Of a stretch of 64,000 nt of DNA, positions 1 through 9,162 are shown in pieces. The DNA is from Chryseobacterium fluminis (GTDB lineage Bacteria > Bacteroidota > Bacteroidia > Flavobacteriales > Weeksellaceae). Under the pieces are notes generated by a model. That model saw nothing but the letters and a program-made list of their open reading frames with translations, ran no database searches and had not been told where the DNA came from. A program made the position numbers and the translations under genes. The stretch is taken from positions 3,472,001 through 3,536,000 of the forward strand of contig NZ_CP111121.1 of NCBI RefSeq assembly GCF_026314945.1. The letters are read 5' to 3'. Position 1 is the first letter of the stretch. Every line of letters begins with the position of its first letter.

Positions 1-1
1 C

Positions 2-2392
2 TTTCTCGGGATAGCACAGATTAATGCGCAGCAGACAAAAAATGATACGCTTCATGAAAAAGAGATCGATGAAGTCGTGGTGGTCGCGTACGGAAAAGCA
101 AAAAGGACAAGTTATACAGGTTCGGTAGCAACCATTTCCAGCGAGAAAATCAACAACAGACCCGTTACCAATATCACGAAAGCACTGGAAGGGCAGGTTC
201 CGGGACTTCAGGCAGTAAGTTCTTCGGGACAGCCGGGTTCCACGGCATCAATAAGAATTCGTGGGATCGGTTCTGTCAGTGCTTCCAGCAATCCTCTGTT
301 TGTGGTAGACGGGATTCCTTTCGACGGAAATATCAATTCAATAAGTCCTAATGATATCGAATCGATCAGTGTGCTGAAGGATGCGACAGCGAGTTCCCTG
401 TACGGATCACGAGGAGCGAACGGAATTATCATTATTACGACAAAATCAGGTAAGAAAGGAGAAGCCCGCGTGAATTTTAATATCAGTCAGGGCTTTTCAG
501 GCCGTGCTGTAAAAGATTATGAGCAGCTGAGTACCGATCAGTACTACGAACTGTATTGGGAAGCATTGAGAAACGGGTATAAGTCCAGCCAGATTTCTTC
601 TCAGCAGGCAGCGCAGATGGCAACGGATAATTTAGTGAATGCATTAGGCATTAATCCTTATGGAGCCAGCTATACAAAACCGGTGGGAACAGACGGGAAG
701 CTGGTAGCCGGAGCGACTCCTTTATGGAACGACAACTGGAAAGATATCTTGCAGAGAGTGGCTTCAAGGAACCAGGTGGACCTGGACATCAGCGGTGGAA
801 ATGAGAAGAGCAATTATTTCTTCTCTCTGGGATACCTCGATGATAAGGGAATTGCCATTGAGTCAGGATTTAAGAGATACAGTACCAGATTAAAAATTAA
901 TTCTGAAGTCAAAAAATGGCTGAACCTGGGAGCGAACTTAGCCTATACCAACAGTCTCCAGGAAGCGCCGCCTTCATCAGATTCCAGAACGGATAATGTG
1001 ATTAATGCCGCGAGAATTATTCCGTCTTTTTACCCGTATTATGAAAGGAATGCAGACGGAAGCTATAGGCTGGATTCCAACGGAAACTATATTTACGATT
1101 TCGGAAAATACAGACCGACCAGTGCATTACAGAACGAAAATGCAGCAGCGACACTGCCTTTAGATAAAAATGAAAACAGGGAAGATAACTTTTCAGGAAA
1201 AGGTTTTGCTGAATTTACTTTCCTTCCGGAACTTAAATTCCGAACAAGTTTTTCGGTTGATTTAGTGAATTACAATGGTCATTATTACACCAATCCATTG
1301 TTGGGTGAAGGTGCGGAAATCGGAGGGTCGGTAACGAAAACCAATTCAAGAACGCTTTCTTATACTACGAGTAATATTTTGACATATGATAAAAAAATCG
1401 GACAGCATCACATTAATATTTTGGGTGGACAGGAATTTTACCATTACGAATATCAGACCATTTCAGGAAACAGAAGCCAGTTCTCACTTCCTTATTACTA
1501 CGAGCCTAATGCGGCGGCCTTATTAGGAGGATTCAGCGGAAGCAGTGATCAGTTGGGATTGCTGAGTTACCTTGGAAAAGCGGAATACGATTATCAGAAT
1601 AAATATTTCCTTTCCGGATCGGTGAGAGCAGATGGATCTTCAAGATTTTCTCCTGAAAACAGGTGGGGGACATTCTGGTCTGTCGGAGGTTCCTGGAAAG
1701 CATCCAACGAAACTTTTATTAAAAATTTAAATTTCTTCAACCATTTAACGCTTCGGGCAAGCTACGGTGGCCAGGGGAATGATAAACTGAGTACGTATTA
1801 TGCTTACCAAAGTTTGTATGACTTTTACAATAATCTGGGCGAAGGGGGCACGGTTGCCAATAAATTGCCGACTCCGGATCTGAAATGGGAAACCAACCTT
1901 AATTTAAACGTAGGTTTGGAATTCGCGATTTTAAAAAACAGAATTAAAGGGAATGTAGAATATTTCCAGCGCCAGAGTAAAGACCTTTTATTCGGAATGC
2001 CTTTGGCGCCATCACTGGGCTTCACAGAATATCAGGCAAATATCGGGGAATTGAAAAATAAAGGTTTTGAATTTTCTTTATTCACAACACCAATTAAAAC
2101 AAGCGATTTTGAATGGAATGTAGATCTTAATCTAAGTACTTTAAAAAATGAGATCACAAAACTTCCGAAAGGTTCTATTGTCAGCGGAACAAAACTGTTA
2201 CAAGTTGGAGGATCCATCTACGATTTCTTCATTCCGGAATGGATGGGAGTAGATCCGACAAACGGAAATCCGCTTTGGAAAACCATAACGACTGATGCTG
2301 CAGGAAATACGGTGGAAGGAACGACCTCGGAATATGCGAAAGCTACAAAAACTTTGCAGGATCATCACTTCCTAAGGTTATGGGTGGTTTAA
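2..2392 (+). CDS. SusC/RagA-family TonB-linked outer-membrane transporter, N-terminal part (5' cut, frameshifted)
   Basis: This is the plug and most of the barrel of a SusC-type outer-membrane importer, which works with a SusD lipoprotein to take up large nutrients using TonB energy. The frame is open from base 2, inside what looks like the end of a signal peptide (ending INAQ), so the true start lies outside the window. The TonB-box-like stretch EIDEVVVVAYG follows almost directly. The roughly 80-residue carboxypeptidase-regulatory-like domain usual in Bacteroides SusC is therefore absent, as is common in Chryseobacterium. The plug motifs IRIRGIGS and NPLFVVDGIPF are clear. The frame ends at 2392 with out-of-family residues after about 2355. 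Adding one G at the GG of 2359-2360 restores reading into the next entry (SSLPKVMGGLT). The full protein would be about 950 residues. Substrate unknown. Confidence 0.93.
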   Translation, partial: FLGIAQINAQQTKNDTLHEKEIDEVVVVAYGKAKRTSYTGSVATISSEKINNRPVTNITKALEGQVPGLQAVSSSGQPGSTASIRIRGIGSVSASSNPLFVVDGIPFDGNINSISPNDIESISVLKDATASSLYGSRGANGIIIITTKSGKKGEARVNFNISQGFSGRAVKDYEQLSTDQYYELYWEALRNGYKSSQISSQQAAQMATDNLVNALGINPYGASYTKPVGTDGKLVAGATPLWNDNWKDILQRVASRNQVDLDISGGNEKSNYFFSLGYLDDKGIAIESGFKRYSTRLKINSEVKKWLNLGANLAYTNSLQEAPPSSDSRTDNVINAARIIPSFYPYYERNADGSYRLDSNGNYIYDFGKYRPTSALQNENAAATLPLDKNENREDNFSGKGFAEFTFLPELKFRTSFSVDLVNYNGHYYTNPLLGEGAEIGGSVTKTNSRTLSYTTSNILTYDKKIGQHHINILGGQEFYHYEYQTISGNRSQFSLPYYYEPNAAALLGGFSGSSDQLGLLSYLGKAEYDYQNKYFLSGSVRADGSSRFSPENRWGTFWSVGGSWKASNETFIKNLNFFNHLTLRASYGGQGNDKLSTYYAYQSLYDFYNNLGEGGTVANKLPTPDLKWETNLNLNVGLEFAILKNRIKGNVEYFQRQSKDLLFGMPLAPSLGFTEYQANIGELKNKGFEFSLFTTPIKTSDFEWNVDLNLSTLKNEITKLPKGSIVSGTKLLQVGGSIYDFFIPEWMGVDPTNGNPLWKTITTDAAGNTVEGTTSEYAKATKTLQDHHFLRLWVV

Positions 2393-2853
2393 CGACAAGC
2401 CTGGCTTATAAAAACTTTGACTTTTCAACGTTGGTGACTTTCAGCGTGGGAGGAAAGATTTTAGATACCGATTATACCATGTTAATGCATAACGGTAGTT
2501 CGGCAGGACGGGCCTGGAGTGCCGAGATGATCAACAGATGGACTCCGGAAAATACAGATACGGATGTTCCGGCTTTAAGTACAACCACCAATAACTGGAC
2601 TTCAACGTCGTCAAGATTTTTATACTCCGGAACGTATGCCCGGGTGAAAAATGTAAGTTTGGGATACACACTTCCGACCGATTATTTTGAAAAAATAGGA
2701 CTGAAGAAATTCAGAATCTATGTACAGGCTGAAAACCTTTTAACCTTTTACAAACATAAGGGAATGGACCCTGAGCAGACCTTAGACGGGACAACATATT
2801 ACCGGTATCCGGCGATGAGAACGGTTACCTTCGGATTACAGGCTACTCTTTAA
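2380..2853 (+). CDS. SusC-family transporter, C-terminal part after a frameshift
   Basis: This is the last about 160 residues of the preceding SusC-type transporter, in a different frame. It carries the closing beta-strands of the barrel: FDFSTLVTFSVGG near its start, the family motif YARVKNVSLGYTLP, then FRIYVQAENLLTFYK, and a final aromatic strand ending in TFGLQATL. It is not a separate gene. The apparent ATG at 2380 lies inside the sequence expected to read LPKVMGG. A single missing G near 2360 explains the split. The SusD gene follows after 18 bases, as in normal susCD pairs. Whether the shift is a real mutation or a sequencing error cannot be told from this window. Confidence 0.9.
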   Translation: MGGLTTSLAYKNFDFSTLVTFSVGGKILDTDYTMLMHNGSSAGRAWSAEMINRWTPENTDTDVPALSTTTNNWTSTSSRFLYSGTYARVKNVSLGYTLPTDYFEKIGLKKFRIYVQAENLLTFYKHKGMDPEQTLDGTTYYRYPAMRTVTFGLQATL

Positions 2854-2871
2854 ACTTTTAAAATTAAACCA

Positions 2872-4365
2872 ATGAAAAAATTAAAATATCTGTCTTTAGC
2901 TTTAATCACAGCCCTGTTTTTAACAAGCTGTGAAAGCGATCTGGAAACTGCTCCTACCAATCAGGCTAATGAAGCGGAGGTTTTCAAAACAGCCGAAAGT
3001 GCTGAAACTGTTATTAACGGAACCTGGGCAAAATTCAATGATGACGGACCAACTTATGCCAACATAGGATATTCTACCGTGTTGAGAACGAGTGATGCCA
3101 TGGGAAGTGACGTCGCGGTTTTAACCAATAAATATGGTTTTCCAGGCGCCTACGCTTTCACGGATCTGGTGAACAATACCGGTAGCCGGCCTTTGTATAT
3201 CTGGAATTCTTTATACTCCGTCATCAATAATATGAATAATGTTATTGCGAGAATTGATGCTGCAGAAGGAACTCAGGAGAAAAAAGACCAGGTGAAGGGC
3301 CAGGCAAAAGCGTTGAGAGCATTCTGTTACCTGAACCTGGCAAGTTTTTACCAGTTCAGTTATTTAAAGGATAAAAATGCACTCACGGCCCCGATTTATA
3401 CCGAACCTACGACCACCAGCTCAGTCGGAAAGAAAAAAGCAAGCCTGGAGGAAATTTATACGCTGGTCAAAAGTGATCTGAAGGATGCTGATCTGTTACT
3501 ACAGAATTATTCAAGAAATAATAAAGATAAAATCGACAGATCGGTGGTGAATGGCCTTTTGGCAAGAGCCTATCTGAATACGGGTGAATGGACGAAGGCT
3601 GCTGCTTCCGCAAAAATTGCCAGGAACGGATATGCTTTAATGACTGCCGAGAAATATAAGGATGGCTTCAATGACATCAGCAACGGCGAATGGATCTGGG
3701 GACATGGGCAGACGCAGGAACAGTCGGGTGAAAGCTATGCGTTTCACTTTTTGGATGTTTCCTCTTCGGGAAGCTATTATTACAGCTTTATGGCAGATCC
3801 TTATTTTAAAGATTTGTTTGATACGAACGATATCCGTTATTCTTTATTCTCATGGGATGGAAATCCGGGTAGGGAAGGGCTGTTGAGATACGCCAAGTTT
3901 AAATTTAAGGCAAATTTAATTGCAGACATCGTTTTCATGAGAGCTGCTGAAATGTATTTAATTGAAGCTGAAGCTGAGGCAAGAAACGGAAATGTCAGCA
4001 ATGCCGTAGGGGTTTTAAATCAGTTGAAATTGGCAAGAAATGCCAATCCATATGCAGGATCTATGGCTCAGAATGAGGTCATCAAAGAAGTTCTGATTGA
4101 GAGAAGAAAAGAACTGTTCGGTGAAGGTTTTTCGTTATCCGATATTATCAGAACACAGGGAACCGTGGTAAGAAAACCATTTACAAATACTAGCGGACAG
4201 GCAATTCAGGTGCAGATTACCACTCCGGACGGCATCGTGAAAACCGTGAATGGAAGAGGGCATACGATTTTTGCTTTCCCGGACCAGTCCGCGTTTACAG
4301 CGAACAGCAGGTATTATTTATTTTCGATTCCGCAGAAGGAGATTGAGAATAATCCGAATTTATAG
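2872..4365 (+). CDS. SusD/RagB-family surface lipoprotein
   Basis: This nutrient-binding lipoprotein forms the lid on the SusC channel at the cell surface. The N-terminus is a lipoprotein signal peptide with lipobox LTSC (Cys at about residue 20) followed by an acidic stretch, ESDLE, typical of surface export in Bacteroidota. The SusD fold is visible in the alpha-helical repeats: LRAFCYLNLASFYQF near residue 145, LLARAYLNTGEWTKAA near 225 and the C-terminal signature VLIERRKELFGEGFSLSDI near 405. The length of 497 residues is normal. It lies 18 bases behind the SusC gene and is followed by a hairpin terminator, so the two form one unit. No glycosidase or other enzyme lies beside it, so the substrate cannot be guessed. 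Confidence 0.96.
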   Translation: MKKLKYLSLALITALFLTSCESDLETAPTNQANEAEVFKTAESAETVINGTWAKFNDDGPTYANIGYSTVLRTSDAMGSDVAVLTNKYGFPGAYAFTDLVNNTGSRPLYIWNSLYSVINNMNNVIARIDAAEGTQEKKDQVKGQAKALRAFCYLNLASFYQFSYLKDKNALTAPIYTEPTTTSSVGKKKASLEEIYTLVKSDLKDADLLLQNYSRNNKDKIDRSVVNGLLARAYLNTGEWTKAAASAKIARNGYALMTAEKYKDGFNDISNGEWIWGHGQTQEQSGESYAFHFLDVSSSGSYYYSFMADPYFKDLFDTNDIRYSLFSWDGNPGREGLLRYAKFKFKANLIADIVFMRAAEMYLIEAEAEARNGNVSNAVGVLNQLKLARNANPYAGSMAQNEVIKEVLIERRKELFGEGFSLSDIIRTQGTVVRKPFTNTSGQAIQVQITTPDGIVKTVNGRGHTIFAFPDQSAFTANSRYYLFSIPQKEIENNPNL

Positions 4366-4387
4366 GTTCATACAATCTGTAAAACAG

Positions 4388-4416
4388 CCGTCTCACTATT
4401 TGTGGGACGGTTTTTT
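4388..4416 (+). terminator. Rho-independent terminator after susD
   Basis: CCGTCTCAC pairs with GTGGGACGG (one G-U pair), followed by TTTTTT. It lies 22 bases after the susD stop. The same CCGTCTCAC-type stem ends transcription at 22838 and 53136. Confidence 0.85.
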
Positions 4417-4540
4417 ATGGTCTGCCATGCATGAATTCAATTGAAATCTAATGCTTTTTAAAAATAATGGAGAAATAAAAGTATTTTACATAAGTTGTAA
4501 ATGAGATCTTCGTTGCAACCAACATTTTTGTCAACCGAAA

Positions 4541-4944
4541 TTATTGTTTACCTATTTTAATGATCTGCTGATCAATAGCCTCTATATTGACTACCTGACC
4601 ATTTTTTAAATTCCCGGGATAATATATTTCACCTCCTGATCCATTCAAACCGAAAACTGAAATGTCATATATCTTAGTAGAATCGACTTTAATATTAACT
4701 GTTCCTGTAGAATCTGTGATGTATTCACCAACTTTATTAAAAGTCTTTATTAAATAACCAATGCCCTGTTTTCTAATGACTATCGTATCAAACATATTGA
4801 TTCTAGGATGTTTGGTTTTGCTGTCAATGGGTCTGATGGTTATGGTAATTTGGTTTTCTGAATCTTTTTTTCATTACAGCCTGCAATTAAAAATAGGGTA
4901 GAAATACAGACGATTATTTTTGATATAAGGATGTGGGATTGCAT
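4541..4944 (-). pseudogene. Small lipoprotein with a one-base frameshift (immunity-like)
   Basis: No known family recognised. Read from the ATG at 4944, the protein starts with a lipoprotein signal peptide (CISTLFLIAGC, Cys near residue 23) and then hits a stop at LP*. If the run of seven A (T7 on the plus strand, 4865-4871) had eight, the frame would continue smoothly through ITITIRPIDSK into the longer open frame that ends at 4541. That gives about 135 residues of beta-rich protein (GTVNIKVDSTKIYDISVFG). A headless protein tail (4914-5081) overlaps its start, the arrangement expected for a toxin tip followed by its immunity lipoprotein. Function is inferred from context only. Confidence 0.6.
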
Positions 4945-5081
4945 ATCTGGTTATTTAGTTTTACCGATAATTTTCGGGAACTTGCTTTTTTTATATTGTT
5001 GAACGGAACTAATTTAATCATTTGTTCTGAGAAATAGCAACCTCTGCCGTATGATTGATGTATTTGTACAAACTTAGTTTT
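4914..5081 (-). pseudogene. Headless C-terminal tail, probable toxin-tip remnant
   Basis: This 55-codon open stretch has no start codon at its head. It begins directly after a stop and reads FVQIHQSYGRGCYFSEQ, then a Lys-rich end finishing NPTSLYQK. Codon use and composition look protein-like. It starts 8 bases after the stop of the membrane-protein gene upstream and its stop falls about 30 bases inside the lipoprotein gene 4541-4944. This matches the other tail/small-gene pairs in 4.5-9.7 kb. Identity is not recognised; calling it a toxin tip is inference. Confidence 0.5.
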
Positions 5082-5088
5082 TTAAATT

Positions 5089-5605
5089 TCATTTAATTAA
5101 TAATGAAAAGAAACCTCCCATATGCTCAATCGTTTTTACGGATTCAAAGTTTTCTCTTAAAATTTTATCGAGCTTATAACCAAGCAAAGAAGTTAAAATT
5201 ATTTTTTCGGAACTATTCTGTAAGATAATTTCACTGTAGTAATAGTAATCATTGTAGGCAAATGAAAAGGCGCCAACTGAATTATTGAAATGCTGATGGG
5301 TCGCATATAGGGTAATGGACTGAATATTTTCTGCATGATATTCTTTATTACCGATAACCAGCTTATTTTTATAAACGGAAATGTCTTTAAAACTATTATT
5401 GTTTAAATAATTAATATGCAAAATAACGACAGGTAATAAAATCACCAGTAAGTAGAAACATATTGTCGAAAAAAAAAAGTATCCTGAATAAATCAAAATC
5501 AGTTTTCAGATACAGAAAAGACATGGTTCCGAAATATATTATACTAACTATAATCAGCTCTCTTAAAGCCTGTATTTGGCTTTTTATTGATATTTTTAAA
5601 TTCAT
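5089..5605 (-). pseudogene. Two-TM small membrane protein, frameshifted in an A10 run (immunity-like)
   Basis: Two overlapping open frames on the minus strand (5605-5411 and 5496-5089) join into one sensible protein of about 170 residues if the run of ten A at 5470-5479 is one base shorter or two longer. The joined product has a first membrane span (IIVSIIYFGTMSFLYL), a second (FFSTICFYLLVILLPVVIL), and a C-terminal part beginning DISVYKNKLVIGNKEYHAENIQ that looks like a small PH-like beta domain. Family not recognised. It sits immediately after, and overlaps, the headless tail 5544-5846, so an immunity role is plausible. Confidence 0.6.
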
Positions 5606-5846
5606 TATTAATTGTTGACCTTACTAAAAATCCATAAGGCCCTGCTAAAGCAACACCAGCTTCAGTGGCGGCAATAGCAGATGTAATTGTTGTTTCCATC
5701 CTGAAACTGAGCCTATATCCACAAATATTACCTTGGGAATATATAACTCCATCATACATTAATTGACCTCCAGCTGCTGAATAGGTTCCAAAAGTTCCTC
5801 TTTTAACTTTTTTAAATACAGAATTTATTGCCGTTTTTCTCTCGGA
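5544..5846 (-). pseudogene. Headless C-terminal tail (about 100 codons), probable toxin-tip remnant
   Basis: The open frame starts right after a stop at its 5' side without a plausible initiation codon. It encodes SERKTAINSVFKKVKRG, then GTYSAAGGQLMYDGV, then a small-residue-rich segment (TSAIAATEAGVALAGPYG) and a basic end. An internal ATG at 5759 could start a 71-residue product, but the protein-like character extends upstream of it. It lies 3 bases after the stop of the gene 5850-6455, and its last 60 bases overlap the start of the two-TM gene downstream. Most simply it is the C-terminal tip of a lost larger protein, such as an RHS-type toxin. No homology could be checked. Confidence 0.5.
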
Positions 5847-5849
5847 TTA

Positions 5850-6455
5850 TTAAAGCAAAAATTGATTGATCACCTCTTTGTTGTCACTATCTACAATGTA
5901 TAACTGTATGACTGATTGATCCTTTTTAAGGATGACACAACTTTTATCCAATGTTTTGTAGGAAACTATTTTTTTATTATTGATTAATATTTCAAAATCT
6001 CCCGTAAAGTAGGTGCAATTGATCTTTTCATTATTAATGCTTACGGTATAATCTCCGGTGAATCTGATTACTTTTATTTTTTCATTTCCAATATTCCTGT
6101 TAAAATATCTGACTAATGAATTTTTGAATTCAAATGCACCGGAAAATTTGTTATTTAAATTTTCAATACCATTTTTGGAATAGGCGATATCCATTTTAGA
6201 ATAACAATCATACTGGACTGTAATAAAATCAATTGTGTCATTTCTAAAAAAGCTTACCGGCGGGCTCTCTGAATATTCTATGGTATAAACATGATGAGAA
6301 ATAAAATCTGCAGGTATGTAGGTTTCATATTTTTCCGGTATTTTCGAAGTCCTCTTAGAATTAAATATTTCCCTTATAAATAAATCGGGTCTAAATAAGA
6401 TAAATATTCCTAAAAGTATAATCAGTATAAATAAATATATATTTCTTTTTTTCAC
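5850..6455 (-). CDS. Membrane-anchored protein of unknown function (immunity-like)
   Basis: This 201-residue protein has one N-terminal membrane span (residues about 5-21, IYLFILIILLGIFILF) and a long extracytoplasmic, beta-rich domain with repeated short strands such as INNEKINCTYFTGDFEILINNKK. It starts at GTG. The start overlaps by GTGA the stop of a short upstream reading frame (about 6453-6536, ending KLIPFDS), reminiscent of the toxin-tail/immunity overlaps nearby. Base composition is much poorer in GC than the core genes. No family recognised; the immunity role is inferred only from location. Confidence 0.65.
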   Translation of the reverse strand: MKKRNIYLFILIILLGIFILFRPDLFIREIFNSKRTSKIPEKYETYIPADFISHHVYTIEYSESPPVSFFRNDTIDFITVQYDCYSKMDIAYSKNGIENLNNKFSGAFEFKNSLVRYFNRNIGNEKIKVIRFTGDYTVSINNEKINCTYFTGDFEILINNKKIVSYKTLDKSCVILKKDQSVIQLYIVDSDNKEVINQFLL

Positions 6456-6536
6456 GAGTCAAATGGTATAAGCTTACAAAACAAATTACCTATTCCAAAA
6501 AGGGAGTTTACCTTTGAAGAGAAAGTCTTCATTTTG

Positions 6537-7111
6537 TTAATAAATAAATTCTACAATATTAGATCTGGATATTTTAGATTTCACTTTTAATTGAATTTGC
6601 ATTTTGTATTTCCTGCCTTTTTCTAAAGTATAAAATTCATACCAGCAGTTGAGCATGGTACAGGGATATTCCTTAAAAAGAGAGGTTGCATCACTATAAA
6701 TACGAAAAGGATATTTTAATATAATGTTTTTAGATGTAGGAATTTCATCTTAATTTGACGTATGTCTTGATATGCCTTATTTAATATTTCTTTTTCTTTC
6801 CAATAAGAGTCAAGCTGTTCAGCAGATTCAAAGTCTGCTTTCCCAATTGTTTTATTAGCAATTCCACTTTCAATGAAGTTGCCCTTTTCATCGTATAAAA
6901 ATACGGTTAATTTATTTGGACTTACCCCTATTGTTTTTACTTGATAAAAGTTATTATTGGCATATTCTATATCCTTTTTGATACTGATACTGCTTTCTGA
7001 TTTTACAGTAATGTAGATGTAGTGTAGATTATCACTCACTTTTAAAGAAATACTCTGCGAAAAAGCACAGTTACAGTACAATAAAATAACTAAAAAAATA
7101 ATTCTATTCAT
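6537..7111 (-). pseudogene. Secreted small protein with a one-base frameshift (immunity-like)
   Basis: The reading frame from the ATG at 7111 gives a signal peptide (IIFLVILLYCNCAFSQ) and about 120 residues, then runs into an early stop at 6716. Adding one A near 6750 (ATTAAG to ATTAAAG) continues the protein in frame through DEIPTSKNIILKYPF and CWYEFYTLEKGRKYK to a stop at 6537, for about 191 residues. Its start ATG overlaps the stop of an upstream headless tail as ATGA, the classical coupling of toxin and immunity genes. Family unknown. Either the gene is broken or one base is missing from the sequence. Confidence 0.6.
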
Positions 7112-7233
7112 AATCCCGAAGTCTTTTTATGCTTATAATATTGTTGAACAGACCACAAATCTTGCGTATATTTTACTTCTCTTTGGTAGTTTCAGTACTC
7201 TAATCTATAGTTAGGTAAACCTTGTATTTGGAT
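7108..7233 (-). pseudogene. Headless C-terminal tail with an in-frame stop, probable toxin-tip remnant
   Basis: One frame reads IQGLPNYRLEY, a TGA, then NYQREVKYTQDLWSVQQYYK and a short basic end to the stop at 7108. The aromatic, protein-like text on both sides of the TGA suggests a decayed coding sequence (TGG to TGA would explain it). The final TGA overlaps the ATG of the next gene (ATGA at 7108-7111). No head domain or start codon is present upstream. Confidence 0.45.
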
Positions 7234-7395
7234 TTATACCTCATGTGTATAACAAACATAATATAAACTGTAAAAACTAAATCAGAATAGAAAAATTCCT
7301 ACTCTGATTTAATATTTGACATGGAGTCAATTTTTTGGAGCTAATTATATATCTTAAAATCAAAGCTTTATACAATGATTAATGAATGGAATTTA

Positions 7396-7710
7396 CTAGT
7401 TCAAGAATTGAATATACAACCCAGATAAACCTATCAATGCAAAAATTATAATCAATATATAATTTGATTTGGTGTATTTGTTTTTCTTAATATAATGACT
7501 GATAATCAATAAAATGCCTATCCAAATGAGACTATAAATAAAATAGACATACCCCAGATAGCTCAACCCAATATAAGCTTCTTTTTCCGGCTCTATAATA
7601 TCATGAATTAATCCAGTGATATCAAACTTAATAAAAAAATATTTGAAAATAATGAAATACAAAAGCACTCCAATAACGATAAGTAAAAAATTATAAATTG
7701 TTGATTTCAT
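7396..7710 (-). CDS. Three-TM small membrane protein, unknown (immunity-like)
   Basis: This 104-residue protein consists mostly of three hydrophobic spans: IYNFLLIVIGVLLYFIIF, YVYFIYSLIWIGILLIIS and YILIIIFALIGLSGLYIQF. A short charged loop (IEPEKEAY) lies after the first. It is very AT-rich like its neighbours and on the same strand. Small polytopic proteins of this kind often serve as immunity proteins against pore-forming toxins, but nothing in the sequence proves that. Upstream, a 12-codon open end (7783-7818) might be another tail, too short to call. Confidence 0.6.
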   Translation of the reverse strand: MKSTIYNFLLIVIGVLLYFIIFKYFFIKFDITGLIHDIIEPEKEAYIGLSYLGYVYFIYSLIWIGILLIISHYIKKNKYTKSNYILIIIFALIGLSGLYIQFLN

Positions 7711-7817
7711 ATTTTAAAGTTTGAAAACTAGGACTTTATAAAAAAACTGGGACTTTATTAACTAGATAAGAATGCTCTCTCTTTAATATGAAATCCAGCC
7801 AAATGACGGTATATATT

Positions 7818-8324
7818 CTATTCAACACAATCTATACTTTTTAGATTATGCCGTTCATACTTTTTGTAAAACAAAATCCTTAATGAATCTATATATTTAT
7901 TCAAATCATCGCTCTCGTAAAAATCTAACGCTTTTTTGAATGTCATTGTTGTTCTGACATCAGGATTATCCGTTGGCATATAAACAGGATAATCCTTTTT
8001 GAGCCATTTCAAAATTAATAAATTATAATTCTCATCATTATACGATTTATGGTCATCAGAATAAAAATCAGCTTTTAAACAATTTTCATTATATAATTCA
8101 GTGGACGATACATCCAATAAGGAATCGCATTTTTTTACGTGATATTTTTTTTCTTCCTGTCTAAGTGATTTTCGGTATAAATCTATAAAAGCATATCTTT
8201 TATGTTTTGATAACAATATTTCTATTTTTTTTAAATCTTGTTCATTCGTAGACTTTTTATTTGTTGTGCAATGTATTAAACTAAGTAACATAGAAATACT
8301 AACGAATATATATTTATAATTCAT
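7818..8324 (-). CDS. Small lipoprotein of unknown function (immunity-like)
   Basis: I chose the ATG at 8324 because it gives a clean lipoprotein signal peptide (MNYKYIFVSISMLLSLIHC, Cys at residue 19). A longer frame to 8384 would bury this behind polar residues. The mature part is about 150 residues, helical and charged, with LLSKHKRYAFIDLYRK near its start, two later cysteines (KKCDSLL, ENCLKA) and DSLRILFYKKYERH near the end. The start lies one base after the stop of the headless tail 8326-8457, so the two were probably translated together. Family not recognised. Confidence 0.6.
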   Translation of the reverse strand: MNYKYIFVSISMLLSLIHCTTNKKSTNEQDLKKIEILLSKHKRYAFIDLYRKSLRQEEKKYHVKKCDSLLDVSSTELYNENCLKADFYSDDHKSYNDENYNLLILKWLKKDYPVYMPTDNPDVRTTMTFKKALDFYESDDLNKYIDSLRILFYKKYERHNLKSIDCVE

Positions 8325-8325
8325 T

Positions 8326-8457
8326 TTAATAAAATTTATTATAGTATGGTGAATAAAGCGTATGTCCAAATACGCCCTGTCCATTTTTCATAAAAGCGAC
8401 ATCTACATGATATACACTTTCTGTATAACTTTTATCCTTGTATTGAACATTTATTCT
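8326..8457 (-). pseudogene. Headless C-terminal tail, probable toxin-tip remnant
   Basis: A 43-codon frame with no head reads NVQYKDKSYTESVYHVDVAF, then MKNGQGVFGHTLYSPYY and a short end. The text is rich in Tyr, Gly and His, like the C-terminus of a secreted effector. It begins directly after a stop that overlaps the end of the preceding small membrane gene and ends one base before the ATG of the lipoprotein gene at 8324. This is the cleanest of the five tails. Confidence 0.5.
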
Positions 8458-8798
8458 TCAGCCTGATTTATTATATCCCTGACCGTACGTAATAAATTCT
8501 TAAATCGTCTGAATTGTTTCTTATTAATCCATATATGAACCCAATATAAAAAGAATAAAATATTTATTATCAATAAGAATTGATTTATTTTCTCATACAG
8601 AACTATTTTTTCCTTTTCTATTCCAATATCAAACAACTCTTTTTCATACTCTGCTTTAGTAATTCTACATTGCTCATAATTATATTCAGCATTTAATTTT
8701 TCATCAGAAATACTATACCTAAATATAACTTTAAAATTATAAAACTGATATATTGTTGCTAATAAGAATATGATATTAAAAATCTTAAAAATTTTCAT
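8451..8798 (-). CDS. Two-TM small membrane protein, unknown (immunity-like)
   Basis: The 115-residue product has an N-terminal span (FKIFNIIFLLATIYQFYNF), a central polar coiled helix (EQCRITKAEYEKELFDIGIE), a second span (FLLIINILFFLYWVHIWI) and a basic C-terminal helix. No family recognised. It is the next gene after the decayed tail at 8880-9118 and is followed directly by the tail 8326-8457. Composition and strand match the rest of the island. Confidence 0.6.
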   Translation of the reverse strand: MKIFKIFNIIFLLATIYQFYNFKVIFRYSISDEKLNAEYNYEQCRITKAEYEKELFDIGIEKEKIVLYEKINQFLLIINILFFLYWVHIWINKKQFRRFKNLLRTVRDIINQAEE

Positions 8799-8879
8799 AG
8801 ACTAAAATTTTGAATCCATCATTAATTGGCGAGTTTTGAAAAACATATTTATATTTGAAATGTAATCAGATATCAATTT

Positions 8880-9118
8880 TTACAGGTTGAACTTCTTTCC
8901 ATCAAAAATCCAATCAAAATTTTCCGCTGTTTTAATTTAATCTATCTGTTCCTTGTATACCCCATGAATTTCCGTCTTCATAAATCTTAATTGTTCCTTC
9001 TTAAACATCCCTGATTATTGTGCAACTTTATATAAACCTCCTTTTTCGTTAAACTAATTCAGTATGCCTGTGTGTACTAATCCATAACTTTCTTATTAGC
9101 ATCAGCAAAACCAAGTTT
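8880..9118 (-). pseudogene. Heavily decayed C-terminal tail, probable toxin-tip remnant
   Basis: Coding-like text is scattered over all three minus frames: KLGFADANKKVMD, then GGLYKVAQ, then EGTIKIYEDGNSWGIQGTDR, then KTAENFDWIFDGKKFNL to a stop at 8880. The pieces follow one another in order, separated by stops and small shifts, so this is one gene end with several indels. Unlike the single shifts elsewhere, this decay cannot be blamed on one miscalled base. It suggests genuine pseudogenes in this island. Confidence 0.5.
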
Positions 9119-9162
9119 AATTAATCTTTAAGTAAAGAGAGTGGTATGAATTATCTTTTTAT

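Noticed and set aside
7783..7818. 12-codon open end (IPSFGWISY) as another toxin tail
   Set aside because: Too short to separate from chance, though its position before a small membrane gene fits the pattern.
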